64,000 nt of DNA from Undaria pinnatifida. Its lineage: Eukaryota; Sar; Phaeophyceae; Laminariales; Alariaceae. A program made the translations under genes and the position numbers. Positions 49,560-61,600 of the stretch are shown here, one piece after another. Positions within the stretch are counted from its first letter, which is position 1. Every line of letters starts with the position of its first letter. The stretch spans positions 7,203,599 through 7,267,598 of the forward strand of contig JABAKD010000030.1 of NCBI GenBank assembly GCA_012845835.1. The letters run 5' to 3'. The notes below the pieces were generated by a model. It searched no databases. It was not told where the DNA came from and saw only the letters and a list, made by a program, of their open reading frames with translations.

Positions 49560-49930
49560 CCGGGGTATTGTAACAAAGGTATACCCGTACCCCGGGTATT
49601 GTTTTTGCCACACTTTTACAGAAGTCACAGAAGTTCTGGGTTAGGGTATGGGGATCTTACAGAACTTACAGAAACTCCGGGTACGGTCCGGAAATGTTAC
49701 AGACTCACAGTAAGTTCCGGGTATTGTGGCACGGGCGTACTCACATACGTTATAAAAATGATATACCCGTACCCCGGGTATTTGTGGAGCTGGCGTATCT
49801 AGGACTTCCAGAAGTTCTGGGTACGGGTATGAATGTCATACAGAACTTCCAGAAGTTCCGGGTACGGGTATGAATGTCCTGCATAAATCACAGCAGTTCT
49901 TTGCAGGGTAATACCCGGGGTAAATACCCC
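49560..49930. repeat. Palindromic minisatellite, array 2
   Basis: The same unit family as 47690-48000, again about eight units, interspersed with ACCCCGGGTATTGT blocks. It lies between two module copies, as does array 1. Confidence 0.85.
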
Positions 49931-51049
49931 GGGTATGGTTCGTGCGTACCCTACAGAAGAACCCAACCCTGTAAAATATAAGTATGTAACAGTGTCGTCA
50001 CTGCTGTGTACCAGGGTCAACAGGGTGTTAATCTGTGCGCGGAAATTGTATATACTAACCCGTTTTTGAGGGAGACAAAAAAACCTGACGGCTGTGGAAG
50101 GAAATATGCAACATGCATCACAGTTAGTTCATCAATTATAATAATATTTAGACTATCCTGCTAAGTCGTATAAAAACCGGTGAGGGGAGGGTGGGTTTTT
50201 TAAGGGCGTGGGCGCCAGGGGCGGGGGGGCGAGGGGTTTGAAAAAAAACGGAGGGGGGGGAGCGGGGGGGGGGCGGGGGCAACTCAATATGTGCGCGGAA
50301 ACTATTAAAAAAAACATTTTTTAAGGGGGACAAATCTGACGGTTGTGGAAGGAATCGATCAGTTTATCGTGTAGTCTATATATCCCGTGATACGTCGTAC
50401 AACCGGTGAGGGGAGGGCGGAGTTTTCGAAGGGGGGAGGGGGGGGGAAGAGGGGGGTTGAAAACGAGGGGAGGCCGGGGGGGGATCCCAACCGCTTTAGG
50501 TCGCATGATAAATGTATACCGCAGGCACCTGGTGGAAACTTCCTTGTACGCGTGGTGCTATATTATAGATAGGTCTATAGGCGATGGTGCGGGTCGCGGG
50601 GAAGGAGGGGTGGAGGGGAAGTGAATTAAGTTATCTGACCTTGAAGATCATATAATAAACGAATTAGAGCTACGGCATGGATGGCTCGACTGGTGACTAA
50701 TGAGGTGAGGCGTCTACCGCGCCTCCTTGAGACGAGTCCATCGTCTCGGCTGTTCCGTCGCCAGCATCGCCGGCAACAGATGCCTCCTGTGAGCGCTCCC
50801 GCAAGAACGCGTGCAGATCAAACCCCCACGCCACGTCAAGATCGGTCAGGCGAGCCAGACCTTCGTCCTGCTCGTCCATCACCCCCCCCCCCCACCTCCA
50901 TCTGACGTGCTCTCGTCGTCGGACTCGGACCGAGATGTCACTTGTGTTAAGGCACGACCTTGAAAGGTCTGCAACTATCTGGTTTGATAGGTAATTGGCC
51001 GTTTTCGTATGATAGGCTGGCTTATCTATTTGGGGTAGCCAGGAAATGA

Positions 51050-51210
51050 AACCGAGGCATGCGCCTCGATTCTCAGTTGCTATCCGGGGCTCTGTGGAAA
51101 AATAAAAAAGCTGCTTCTCTACTACGGCTAAGAAAGTGAGTGCTCGTCAAGGACCTGCTCAATAGGTAGACCTGCAGGGGACACTCTGTGTCCGTACCCA
51201 ATGACTCAAG
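51050..51210 (-). repeat. Dispersed repeat Y, copy 2 (inverted relative to 29350)
   Basis: The reverse complement of this stretch resembles 29380-29510, including GACACAGAGTGTCCCCTGCA and GAGCAGGTCCT. Function unknown. Confidence 0.65.
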
Positions 51211-51686
51211 ACATGGCGTCGACGGCGGATGGCCCACGACGAGCCCCCCGACCCCGTCTTCGACCCCGAAGGAAGAGTTGGCGGAGCGCAACCGGGGGAA
51301 ACAGTGACGCAGCGACAGTCGCGACCTCGGGGGCAGCACCCGTGGCGGTGGTATGGCTCCGGGGGGGGCGGCATAAACGGTGGGGGTGCGACCACCACCA
51401 CCGCCGCGGGGGTGGAAGCGAGAGAGGCGCGTCGGGTGTGGGTGGTGGCTCAGGGCGCCGCAGAGGGGACAACTTTGGTCGCAACAACCGGGGCAGTGGC
51501 CGCAGCTCTGTCGGAGGCAACGGAGGGCGGAGGAACGGCGCGGGACGTTTAGCGTGGGACGGCAAATGTCTGGTAGTGTTTAATACTATTGTCGCAGATT
51601 TTAGGTGGAGCGGCGGGGGGGGGTTGTTTTTGTGTGCGTATGTGTCGACGGGGGGTGAGTCGGCGCGGAGGTTTTTTATAACATGA
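51201..51686 (+). other. Gly/Arg-rich open frame, hypothetical
   Basis: 161 codons from a true ATG. The middle is rich in Gly and Arg (HHHRRGGGSERGASGVGGG, GRRRGDNFGRNNRGSGRSS), like RGG-type RNA-binding tails. The start overlaps repeat Y and the DNA is a G-rich low-complexity stretch, open in several frames. It may be a retroelement Gag remnant or a chance frame. Confidence 0.2.
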
Positions 51687-51929
51687 ATTGTGTGTCCTCC
51701 ACACGCTAGTACGGCTATTGAGCAAGTGAGGGCGTTCCTCTTGAACGGTCTTTCGAAAAAATGGAGACGACTTAAGAGAAAATCCCTCTCAAATCGGTAC
51801 AACACGGTAAAAGAGAAAGCACGATGTAAGAGGGAAAAACTGGCTTGGAACCACACTCTTACAATCGTAGCCGCTACTGTGTACAAGAAATGCGGCGCAG
51901 CCAAAGTGCACGAACTCGAATTCCATTAA

Positions 51930-53571
51930 AAAATTTACCTGGAAGTTCGTACCATTAATAATAGCGGTGATTATTTATTTTTTGAGATGGGTCTATATGA
52001 AAAAAATCACCATAAATTCATTAGACCACACCTACGAGTACCTGCCCGTCGCCCCAGGACGGCTGCTGCTGCGTGCGTATTAGTAGTGTTACAATATATA
52101 TAGACTACTGCCAGCGCGGCAGTTAGTTGTTTGCTCCACCCTTGAAGGGGGGCATTAGGAGGGGAACACGCTTCGCTGGAGCTTAACCAATTAATAGCGG
52201 TATTTTAGCAATGAAGAGCTGTCTTGAGTTTGGTGCCTCTACGCCACTCTTACCAGGAAACCTAGACTGCAGCAGCACAAGCAGCAGCCATTCATTAACT
52301 TCGTCACGACCCTGGCGCGGTTTCGCCAGGCCGCCTCCTCTTTGTAAACGCTCAAATTCTTTGTTCTCGAAATAAACAGTTTGTTTCGCAATTCGAGGAC
52401 ATTCGACCAGGGAATAAATAGCTGCTAAAGTGCTAGTCTCCTCGCAATAAAAAAGAAAGCGCATACCATAGTGGGGAGGGGGGGGAAGAGCTTGCTTAGC
52501 GACCCCGGATCTGAATTACGTCAAGGGAGGGAAACTAAGAAAAATGCGAAGATAACAAAAGGGCTGCAACACAAGAAAAAATGCTTGCTGCGGCTATTTT
52601 CTACCTGATAAAATACAGACACTACAGCAGCAAAAAAAAAACGCAGCAAGCAAGCAGAGTAGTAGCGGTTCAATAGTACTAGCAGTAGTAGTGCTAGATG
52701 CGGTGTTCGGGTGTAACGCAGCAAGCCTTGATCGTGACCAATCAGTTCGCGGCGTATATAACGAGATGAATGCTGAGTACATGCTAAAAAAACATGGGCA
52801 AAACATCGTACGAAATGGCTTGATATAATACGTACTGGTCATGTGAAGAATAGAGATATGAAAGATAAAAACAGGTATTATTATATATGCGCAGAATTTC
52901 TTAGATTCGATACATCGTGTGGACTCGCCGACAGCGCACGATCTAAAAGACATCAAGTGCCCTTCCTGCGCCTCTATTGCAGTCAGTCCAACACTGTACA
53001 CCAAAACCAACATCAGATAAAACAGGTGCGCATTAATAAATGACCGTAGGAAGCCAAAATAATAAAAAAGAACAAAAACACTTTTTCGTATGCTTTTTTG
53101 AGCTTGGAATCGATTCAGACGGCAGCTCACGAGCCCTACACACTATTTCTAGCGCTGTTGAGCGTACAGCATGATATCGACTGCCTGCTCCCCGTCAATT
53201 CCTTACGTGGGCCAAGGCTCATGGCACCACCGGCGAGGGCGACATGTGCTCGACGCCCATCAACCGTTAAGACCCGAATTCTCCAACCGTTCACCCTTGG
53301 CCATCTATACACACACATTGAGGGGCTCAATTAAATCTGTCTCCAACGCTAGCGCATAGGCGAGCTTAACAAGACAGGCAAGACCTGAGGCTACTCAACA
53401 TGCTCTTAAGCCCTCCGCAGAACGCCCATGTACCGCAAAAAAAGAAGCGATAAGGGGGGAGAACCGGGTGGGCGGAAGGGAGGTAAGCGCGGGACACATC
53501 CTAGCGTGACACCCAGACCATCTCTCCCCCGACACTAAAATCGCCTCTTACAAGAGTCGGCAATCGTAAAG
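51930..53571. other. Region downstream of the LHC gene without recognised features
   Basis: The part near 53.57 kb should contain the LHC 3' UTR. The rest has short frames only (for example 52183-52464 minus) without recognisable domains or repeats. Confidence 0.45.
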
Positions 53572-56500
53572 TTAAGACATGAACGGGAACCCGTGGCCGG
53601 TCATGGCCATTTGGGTGAGCGCGCCCGAGGCAGCGAACATTGCCAAACGGCCGTGCTTGAGCTCCGCCAGCTTGTACCGCTCCGTCTTCTCGGGGGTCTG
53701 AGGAACGAGACAAGGGTGGGAGATGAGAGCGAGTGGCATGAGTCGTCCGATAACTGGCGGAAATACAAGAATATAACTACCTCGTGTACAAGTACCGGAT
53801 GTTGGGATGTTCTCGCGAGCGAGCGGGTTATTTTTTCAAATCGTCGCCCCGAATCCCGAAAAAAAAAAACAGTTTAACCAACCTCCCGTATCCCAGCCTT
53901 TGGAGCAAGACGTTGCAATTTAAAACCTCCCGACATCCCCGACTCTCGAAAAAAACGTGTATTGACCAATCGCCGCTATCCCCAATGCCTTTTCAGAGCC
54001 CCCCCGCTCGTAATAAATTCGCCCGTAATAAATTGAGGATCGTTTTCTCACCATAAGCAAGAGTCCGATCCAAGAAACGATGCTTACGGCAGGCTACCAC
54101 TAACAAAACCCCAAATATTGTGGTAGCCTGTGCTCAACGGTGACAACAAACTAAGAAATGAGCCTCGACGCCATGTTGACATTGACGCTTCTTGGCAGTA
54201 GTGAGCGCCTCGTGAATAAATACTATACCTGCTACCAGGTACGTGTTAAGTTGCACGTTACGTCGACGGCTGGTGTATTTGCTTCCTCGTTTCGTTTGTA
54301 CAGACAAATATGGCATCACCGTCCTCCGCTCGATCACCGCTTGAAACGAACGCACGCAACCACTGCATGCGCAAGTCGCAGCGTTGTATTGGCATGAACG
54401 CAAAAGTTAGCCCAGCAGCCAACACGCAACATAGCTAGACAACGAGGCCGCGCATGACGTGACGCGCTAGAACTCACACTAGCTACGGCCACAGGAACTC
54501 GGCCAGCGGTGGGGTGGTATGCGGAGCACAAGTACCACGTATTTAGTATACAGTAGCGGGTACGATTCAAGATAGTGTGGTTCCAAGCCGATTTCTCTCT
54601 CTTAAATCCGGCTCTCCTATACCGTTTTGTGCCGATTCTAAGAGACTTCTTGAAATCGTTTCCATTTCGAAAGTCCGTTCAAGATGAACGCCTGGCTTGC
54701 CTACTTGCCGTAATAGCTTATGGAGGACATATAATTCATGTGACGTAACGCCAGTTAGCGTCAGCACCTTGTGATGGCTCCACACTGCTCAATGTTAGTT
54801 GGTGAGCAAAATGTACCCACCGAAAGTACCTGGTGCACTCCTGATACCCGTGTGTTGGAACAGACATCATGGTGTCATGTTCGATTCAAGAGAAAATCAC
54901 AGAAAAAAAAAAATCTCTCTTATATCGACTTTGGTGATGACAAGCCAATTTGACTCTTACATCCGTACGTGCATAATCCCTTGAATCGTAGCCGCTACCA
55001 TACCAGGTATCGTCAGATTACGGTCATACACGACAACGAGTACACCCCCTCCCCCCCGTCCCACCCCAATGCTACCCTACCCTCGCGTCCTGATTTGGGC
55101 ACCTTGCCAGAGTCCTCTAGCGATGCTGCGCTGCGCAGCACGTACAAAAAAACAAGTAGAGAACAGGGAAAGTCCTGTAACAGCCGAGGAGAAACTCCAG
55201 AGACGGATCTGGAGGCAACTCCAAAGGTTCAGATACCGCCCGCCCCTGTGCCTCAGTCCCTCACCCGAGCGTGAAATTTAAATTCGACAACACACCGCCT
55301 TATTGTGAAACCGAAAACGTCGTGCTTCTGTTACACGGATCTTCCGTCAGGTACGTCGCAACCCCATGATTGTATCAAATTTACTCCGCACCAAAAAACA
55401 GAGACGCGTTTTTGAGATCTCTGAAGCCGAACTATACAATCGCAGTGGCCGATCACCCCCGCACACAGCTCCGACCAAACATACACAAATCCTCCTGTAC
55501 GAGTTTCTCGCGACAGCTGCATACAACTATGCAATCTTTCTCACCTTGCAGAGGTTAAGGGGGTCGAGCGCGAAGTCTCCGGGCTCGCGGTCCTTCTGGT
55601 CCATGTTGATGACGGTGGGGAACAGGAGGATCTCCGCGAGAGAGATCCAGAAGAGGAGCTGCCACATGGGACCCTTTTCCACCTATAACACCCATCAAAA
55701 CATGCGCGCGAGTGCAATCATCAGGATTCTCCCTCGTCGATGCTCATGCCATACCAGCATGAAATCACGACGGGGAGAGGCCGTCGTAACCAGCGAGGAA
55801 TGCACCAAGAGTATAGACACACAAGTAGGACGCACATAAGAACGCTCGACCGATCTACGGGTACCCACACACGACCCCACTGCTGTCGTTGCGCTTCAAC
55901 TCCTCCAACTGCTGTAGCCGCATTTTTGGGAACAAGCTATTAATCGTCAAGAGCGAAGAAAACGCCTGTACGTAGCGACCATGATCGGCAAGGGCATAGC
56001 CTGACTCCCCCCTCCGCCCCCCGCACTGCGGTGGGTGGGCACACGATGCGGAGGCAACGAGAAAACTACTTGGGAATTAGTGTGGGGTATGTTTACGGTA
56101 GTACGCCTGCGCTCGGCCGTAGCGATTCTGACCGCTAGTGCATACGAGCGCCCCCTTACCCCCGCCCAAAACTGTTCTGGACACACCATGCGGAAGCAAT
56201 GGGATTCAGCGCGTGGGGATATTGTGAAATCACTACTATATATCCACTTGCAGCCTGCTGCGTGCTGTTTTCCACGTTATGGGAAATCGATGTGACATAC
56301 TCCCAAATAATAACATCAGCCTGTACGGCGGAAGGCACCCCTTTGGGATTCCACACGTCGCTTTCGAAAGCAAGCTTCGATATTCACAGAAAATCGTCTT
56401 CTTGATTCACAAAACTACTTATTTGTTCGCAGTCGCTGGTATATATTTACCGCCATGATACTGCTGTTGTACGGTATAGTACGTATCGCATCGTACAGCT

Positions 56501-58453
56501 TGCATCAAAATACCAAGAACGTTGATCACGTCGCACCATCATGTAGCAGACCCATGGCGCAGCTTAACACTCACCATGACGTTGTGCGCGTCGAGGACGG
56601 ACACGCCCTGGAACATCTCCCCCGGCACCCGGACGAACTCGGGTGCGATCAGTCCGCAGATCGCAAGCATGGCGACGCGCCCGTGCTGTGGGAGTACAAC
56701 CAACGTCAGGGGCGCCGGGGGGGAGAGCGGGGGTGAGGACGGTGTAAAAAAAGGGTTACGGATCGTCTTTGGGTAAATAAAACGCTTCAGTGGCGAATCC
56801 ATCTCCACATGAGGGCTGCTGGATGGTGCATTTCTGAACCTTCACCCCTGTAGACTTTAGAACTAGACCCACTTTTTCGGGGGTCGAACAACTTGGAATT
56901 AGTGAAGAATAAGCTTTCAAGTGGTAAAAGGACACGACGTGAGTTTCGCACTACTACAGCAGTTGTAACACAACGTACATCCGAGCTTGAGGTGCGAGAG
57001 CTGCAACAAGGGTTGAAGGGCACCCGTTCGTGCACAGGGGGTGGTGCACACTACGGTGAGGGAAGAAGCTACAGCAGTACGAGTCGTAGTAGTTTGCGCA
57101 TGTTCCACTCACGGAATGGAATCGTCCAAGATACAATCGTATATATGTGGTACCTGATACCTGCTTGTTGTTGTTTTCACGCGTAGTCAAGTCCGTGAAC
57201 CTGGTATCGAATACCAGGTACCAGGTAGGCATCTTTACGTACGTACCGGGTGGCTAGAAGTTGCCTACGTACTCGTCAGTATGGTACTCATGCATGGCAT
57301 TAATAACCCATCTCATACGCATATGTCTACACAGATGATGGTGACGTGAATCTCGACGCGTGCGCGTGGGGGTGGTTCCTTCCATGCCCCGAACGCGTCA
57401 TGCGAGCGAACGGCGGCAACGTCTTGCGCTCACAACACCTTTACAGCAGCTGCACCTACACCAGCAGGTTCACATAAAAAACAAGGTCACGTACGACGCG
57501 AAAAGTTCTTGAGCACGTGGAAAGCGAGCTGGAAAAAATATTGGGACATGATACTGACCGTACCAGTACAAGACCGGCATGTTATACGAGGAAAATTCGT
57601 AAATTCGAAGATAAAACGAGCGTTGTATAATCAGGTAGCTGCCACAGACCTCACGGTCGGGCAGGCCGCTGTGCCTGCTGTGTACTACTACTGCTGTCAG
57701 CTGCAGCCGCTTAAATCATGTTTCAGCATCGCCCCGACGGCAAAGACTTGGCGGTGTTGACGTTAATCTTTTGCTTTGTTTTGGAGAACAAATTGGCCCA
57801 TCTCCAAGCATCCCCTACTGATTGGACAAACATCCGGAAGTCTCTCAGGCTCGCGGTTATGAGCTGCCCTGATGCGCGGAAAACGTACGCGCGCCAAAAC
57901 GTACGCATAAGACCGATGGCTTCCGTCACAGTCATACACGAGGTCACATGCTAGTCCCTGGTGCTTCCGTCAATCCAACCATCCAACCATAATCCAATCA
58001 CCTTATCAACAAACTGGTGGACTAAGTCTTGCACTCTGTGCATCGTGATTTGGGATGCGGGTCGCATCGCACAAGATAAAGTGAAGCAGCCCGTGGCTTT
58101 TCCTCTCTCCACGATTGCATTATCTCAAAACAAAAAATACATGCTCGTTCCTTTCTGATTCCTGTTGAGCAACACACCTTGATCTCTGCCTCCCTGAAAA
58201 AGAGAAGATTGTCGGGATTGGCCTCGGCGAAGCCAAGGGGGTCAAAGTTCTTAGAGTTAGGCTCCGGTCCGTCCGCGCCCCTGAGGCCTCCCGCAAACTC
58301 CATCGACGGCGTCGCACGCATCGCCGTGGTCGACCCCCGAGATGTGTCGAGAGAGTTCGAGGTCGCGAGTGCGGCGCGTGCCGCGGACGGCGCAACGAAA
58401 GCCTCGGTGGAGCCCACCATGGCCAGAACGGAAGCAGCGAACGCAGTCTTCAT
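53572..58453 (-). CDS. Light-harvesting chlorophyll a/c-binding protein (LHCR-like), plastid-targeted
   Basis: Four exons, all joined in phase 0: 58453-58178 (ATG), 56685-56575, 55682-55545, 53697-53572 (TAA); 216 residues, the usual LHC length. The N-terminus is a signal-peptide-like leader with TEAFVAPSAARA, the F-at-cleavage motif of proteins entering complex red-lineage plastids. Membrane helix 1 has FREAEIKHGRVAMLAICG, whose E-x-x-H-G-R supplies chlorophyll ligands. Helix 2 is WQLLFWISLAEILLF, and helix 3 has YKLAELKHGRLAMFAASG followed by GHGFPFMS. The REPGDFALDPLNLCK block precedes helix 3. It captures light for the photosystems in the thylakoid; LHCR versus LHCF is a judgement from the helix 1-2 linker. 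Long introns include a hairpin at 54090-54130. Confidence 0.95.
54090..54130. repeat. 11-bp perfect hairpin in LHC intron 3
   Basis: CAGGCTACCAC (54090-54100) and GTGGTAGCCTG (54120-54130) are separated by 19 bases. Could be a small MITE remnant or an RNA hairpin. Confidence 0.7.
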
Positions 58454-58624
58454 CTTTGTCGTAATCGATGCTTCACGTGCGCGCTCCTTTAGTTCAAAAA
58501 GTGAAGTAGATGGGTAAAGGGGAGGGGTCAATGCGCTTGCCAATAAGGATGATGCGGTCCACGTCGCCAGCTTAGATACGAGCTCAACCTGGAAAAAAAT
58601 GCGGCGCAAATATCGATTTCTCAC
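58454..58624. promoter_or_regulatory. Shared divergent upstream region of the LHC and PSI-like genes
   Basis: The LHC ATG (minus, 58453) and the first possible ATG of the + strand gene (58625) are about 170 bases apart, so both promoters and 5' UTRs must overlap here or extend into the neighbouring gene. No individual motif is assigned. Confidence 0.4.
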
Positions 58625-61600
58625 ATGCTCACTACTTCCCGTATGTGTAAGGCTTCATGGAAGTGTTGGAACTCCGCTCAGTCGGTATTGTTTTGGGTTT
58701 GGCGACATGGGCAACCTCCCGGGGTCCGAGGCTACGCAATGCCCGCTCGCTCGGGGAGGGAGGAGATGGAACTGGCGGCGTTTGATTCAGAAGACTATAT
58801 TCCGTCGTATTCTGATGATGATGGTACAGGGAGAAATTCTAGTTGCGCCCAATGGACGACTTGTTCACCTTGCCTTGAGTTTTTCGCGGAGGATGATAGC
58901 TCGGGTTGCCTTTGGTGCGACGTGCCCAAAGATGGAGGTGCGGAAGGACTGTGCTTGCCTCGGATGAGAGCACAGGATAGCTGCGAGATTGGAGAGCTGC
59001 AGGTGAAGCACTCAAGTCTTGCGTTTCGAGGATAGCAACCGTTTTTGTACTGGTTTGTTTCCTGCTTTGTCAGTTTCTCTACAGAGTTGTGCCTTCTCTC
59101 TACCATATGTACCGTACGTAATTCCCGTGGAACTGCCGGTGCTGCTGCGATACCTGACGCAGGAGGAGAGCGGGCGGCGGCCGCACGACGCAAACGACAA
59201 ACAACCGTGTGCTCAACCCTTATGGGACCCAGGTCTAGCGACCGAAAAAACGACAAGTGCGGTTCTATCGACCGTCTAGGAAGAGAGTATCGTTATGCTG
59301 AGCGCGTGTCGTATAACACATCTATCCCCTTCCGTTACACCTCGGACACGATCGCGTCTTCAACACCTGGTACCAGATACCTGGTATACCTCACAGCATC
59401 CGAAGTATCACACGCAGCTTGCAAAAGCTGGGTTTCGATCAAAAACCGTTTTGGTTGATCTCACAGCTGAAGGTTTTTTTTTCATTTTTGAAATATGCCA
59501 CGGCCGGCATACGGGGCTGCTTGATGTGACCGATGCTGTTGTCGTCACTTTTCTTCGACACTTTTTGCCTCTGAAGTCTCAATGGGATCCTTAGCTGCAT
59601 GGTTGGTCTCTCCTAGGTGCTTGCCGGCTTTGGGGTGTGTTACTGCCAACGGCGAACGCCGACACACCCGCTTCCTGCGTACCAGGCGTGTTGGAAAAGA
59701 CGCAGCTCTCAGCTTTCGCTGCCTCGCTCTCTTGTTGAAGATGTGATGCACGTCAAGAGGACATAACACTGAGCTCTCAGCTTTCGCTGCCTCGCTCTCT
59801 TGTTGAAGATGTGATGCACGTCAAGAGGACATAACACTGCGAGGATTTGCCCGACGCAGCTCTTAGCTCCGAACACAAGCAAACAACCGGTCTTAACTTC
59901 ATCACCGAATCCTCATATCAGAATCCAGAAGAGGATAAGTAAAAACCCCTACTACAGTGTAGTTGTCTTCAGATCTCGGATAACGTTCACACACCACATC
60001 AGATCCTCAACAGTCAATCACCACCAAGATCAACTGTCGTGTCTTACCAACAACACTACACACTCTGGTGCTCCACTGTCTGCAGGACTTATTATATGAA
60101 TACAACAACTCCCTGTTCTGAAAAACCGAGGACAGGGACCGGTCAACCCCGTCACACTTCCCCCAGGACTACGAGGCTACGAGTACGATTTGCTTTTTTG
60201 TTTTTTCCTAGTGACCGTCGATGTACAGTAGCAATACAACGATTGAGAAGCGCGTTCGTACCGTACTGTGAGCATTCAGCTAACGGCATTGCAAGCTACG
60301 CGCGTGTTATGAAACCTACCTCCATCAGAATCCAACTCTAAAATCATCGCCCCCTAACCTAATAGCCTGCCTTGCTGGTGCTGTGATCGTCACCTTAGTA
60401 CGTTTATTCACTGTGTAGTCCCAAATTTAGTATGTAGGTACTGTAGGTATACTAGAGAGGTTGGCCTCAACGGCCTAGGTGCGTGTGATTGTTCGCCACG
60501 TTAAAGTGATATGTCCACCCATGTTACACATGCAGCACATCCAACGCCCGTGCCGGTGCCTCCTCCTATAGAGACGAGCTCTATGGTCACAAACTAAAAC
60601 AGTGATACACACTGCAAGTACAGGTGATTTGACCATGCGATGCCGAACGCATTGCATGCGGGGGCGGAACATATGCAATCCAGCACACCAGGCTACGTGC
60701 AAAAAATAAATAAAAAGAACAAAAAAACGAAGAAAAAAAAAGGAAGTTAAAAATGCAAAGTTATGACAAGAAAGTAAAAAGGAGCGCAGGGCCCGATATT
60801 CACTTTATATCTCAGCGTTTTCGCAAGTGAAGTTGAGGGTATTTACTTTGCCAAAAGTAAGAGTAAGGGATACCGGTACACCGAATCTCCAAAAGCCTGT
60901 TGCTAAAATTGTGTCAAAAGTAAGGGATACCGGTTCACCGAATCTCCAAACACCTGTAGCTGTTGCATCTTCGGTTCTGTTACGGGTTTTGTACCGGTAT
61001 CAGGTACGATCAATAGCGTGCTTTAATAGTTTTCCATTTGGTTCTCCTGCCCTGTTGTTTTCCATTTGGTTCTCCTGCCCTGTTGGACACCAGAGTGCCT
61101 AGTATTGACAGCAGCTAAGCACGTACGCCCACATTCTTGTTGCAGGTATGATGCTATAAGTTACTCTCGGCGCACTTTTTGTGACGCCGAAACATAAGCT
61201 TGGCACGTGAAGTAGTACCGGTAATGGTATTCATATGATATACCACGCGTTATAGCTACTGGTATATCATAGTGCGGTGCACGCTGACGGCTTTACTTCT
61301 GGCTCTACTACGGATTATCCAGTGAGCAGTTGGTTGTTGCTGTCAGGGTCATCCGTTTGCCGGCATGAAAAAACGTATGTCTCGTGCCCACATTAGGTCC
61401 AAGCGAGTTGTCCCTAATGTTGGTGCAGTTCTATAGGGGTTCTATAGGGATTAAAACCCCAGCGTCAACGCTAAATTTTTCATCACCACGTTTGTGCGGT
61501 AATTAATATGGCAGGCGACGTGCACGCAAGGGATGGGCTGGTACGTCCTTTTGTTGACCCTGTCGGCGCTGATGTGCTGCTGCTGCTTTCTCACCATGGC

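Larger units (their letters stand above)
46985..50470. repeat. Family of about 370-bp modules in both orientations
   Basis: A module at 46985-47350 (+) recurs inverted at 48003-48330 and 48950-49315, and partially at 47465-47550, 50005-50230 and 50283-50470. Shared blocks: GTCGCCGACCTATATCCT, GATCGGAGTATCACACAC, GATCTCACAGCTGGAGTGTA and TCACCGGTTATTCGACTTA. Further pieces lie at 46085-46150, 46551-46625 and 59395-59480. None has coding capacity. Confidence 0.85.

Noticed and set aside
50697-50882. Acidic minus-strand frame beginning MMDEQDEGL
   Set aside because: Short, next to a homopolymer run, and not joinable to other exons; it might be a gene remnant but cannot be supported.
51206-51904. 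232-codon minus-strand frame
   Set aside because: Pro/Leu-rich antisense shadow of a G-rich stretch; the start is not supported and no domain is seen.
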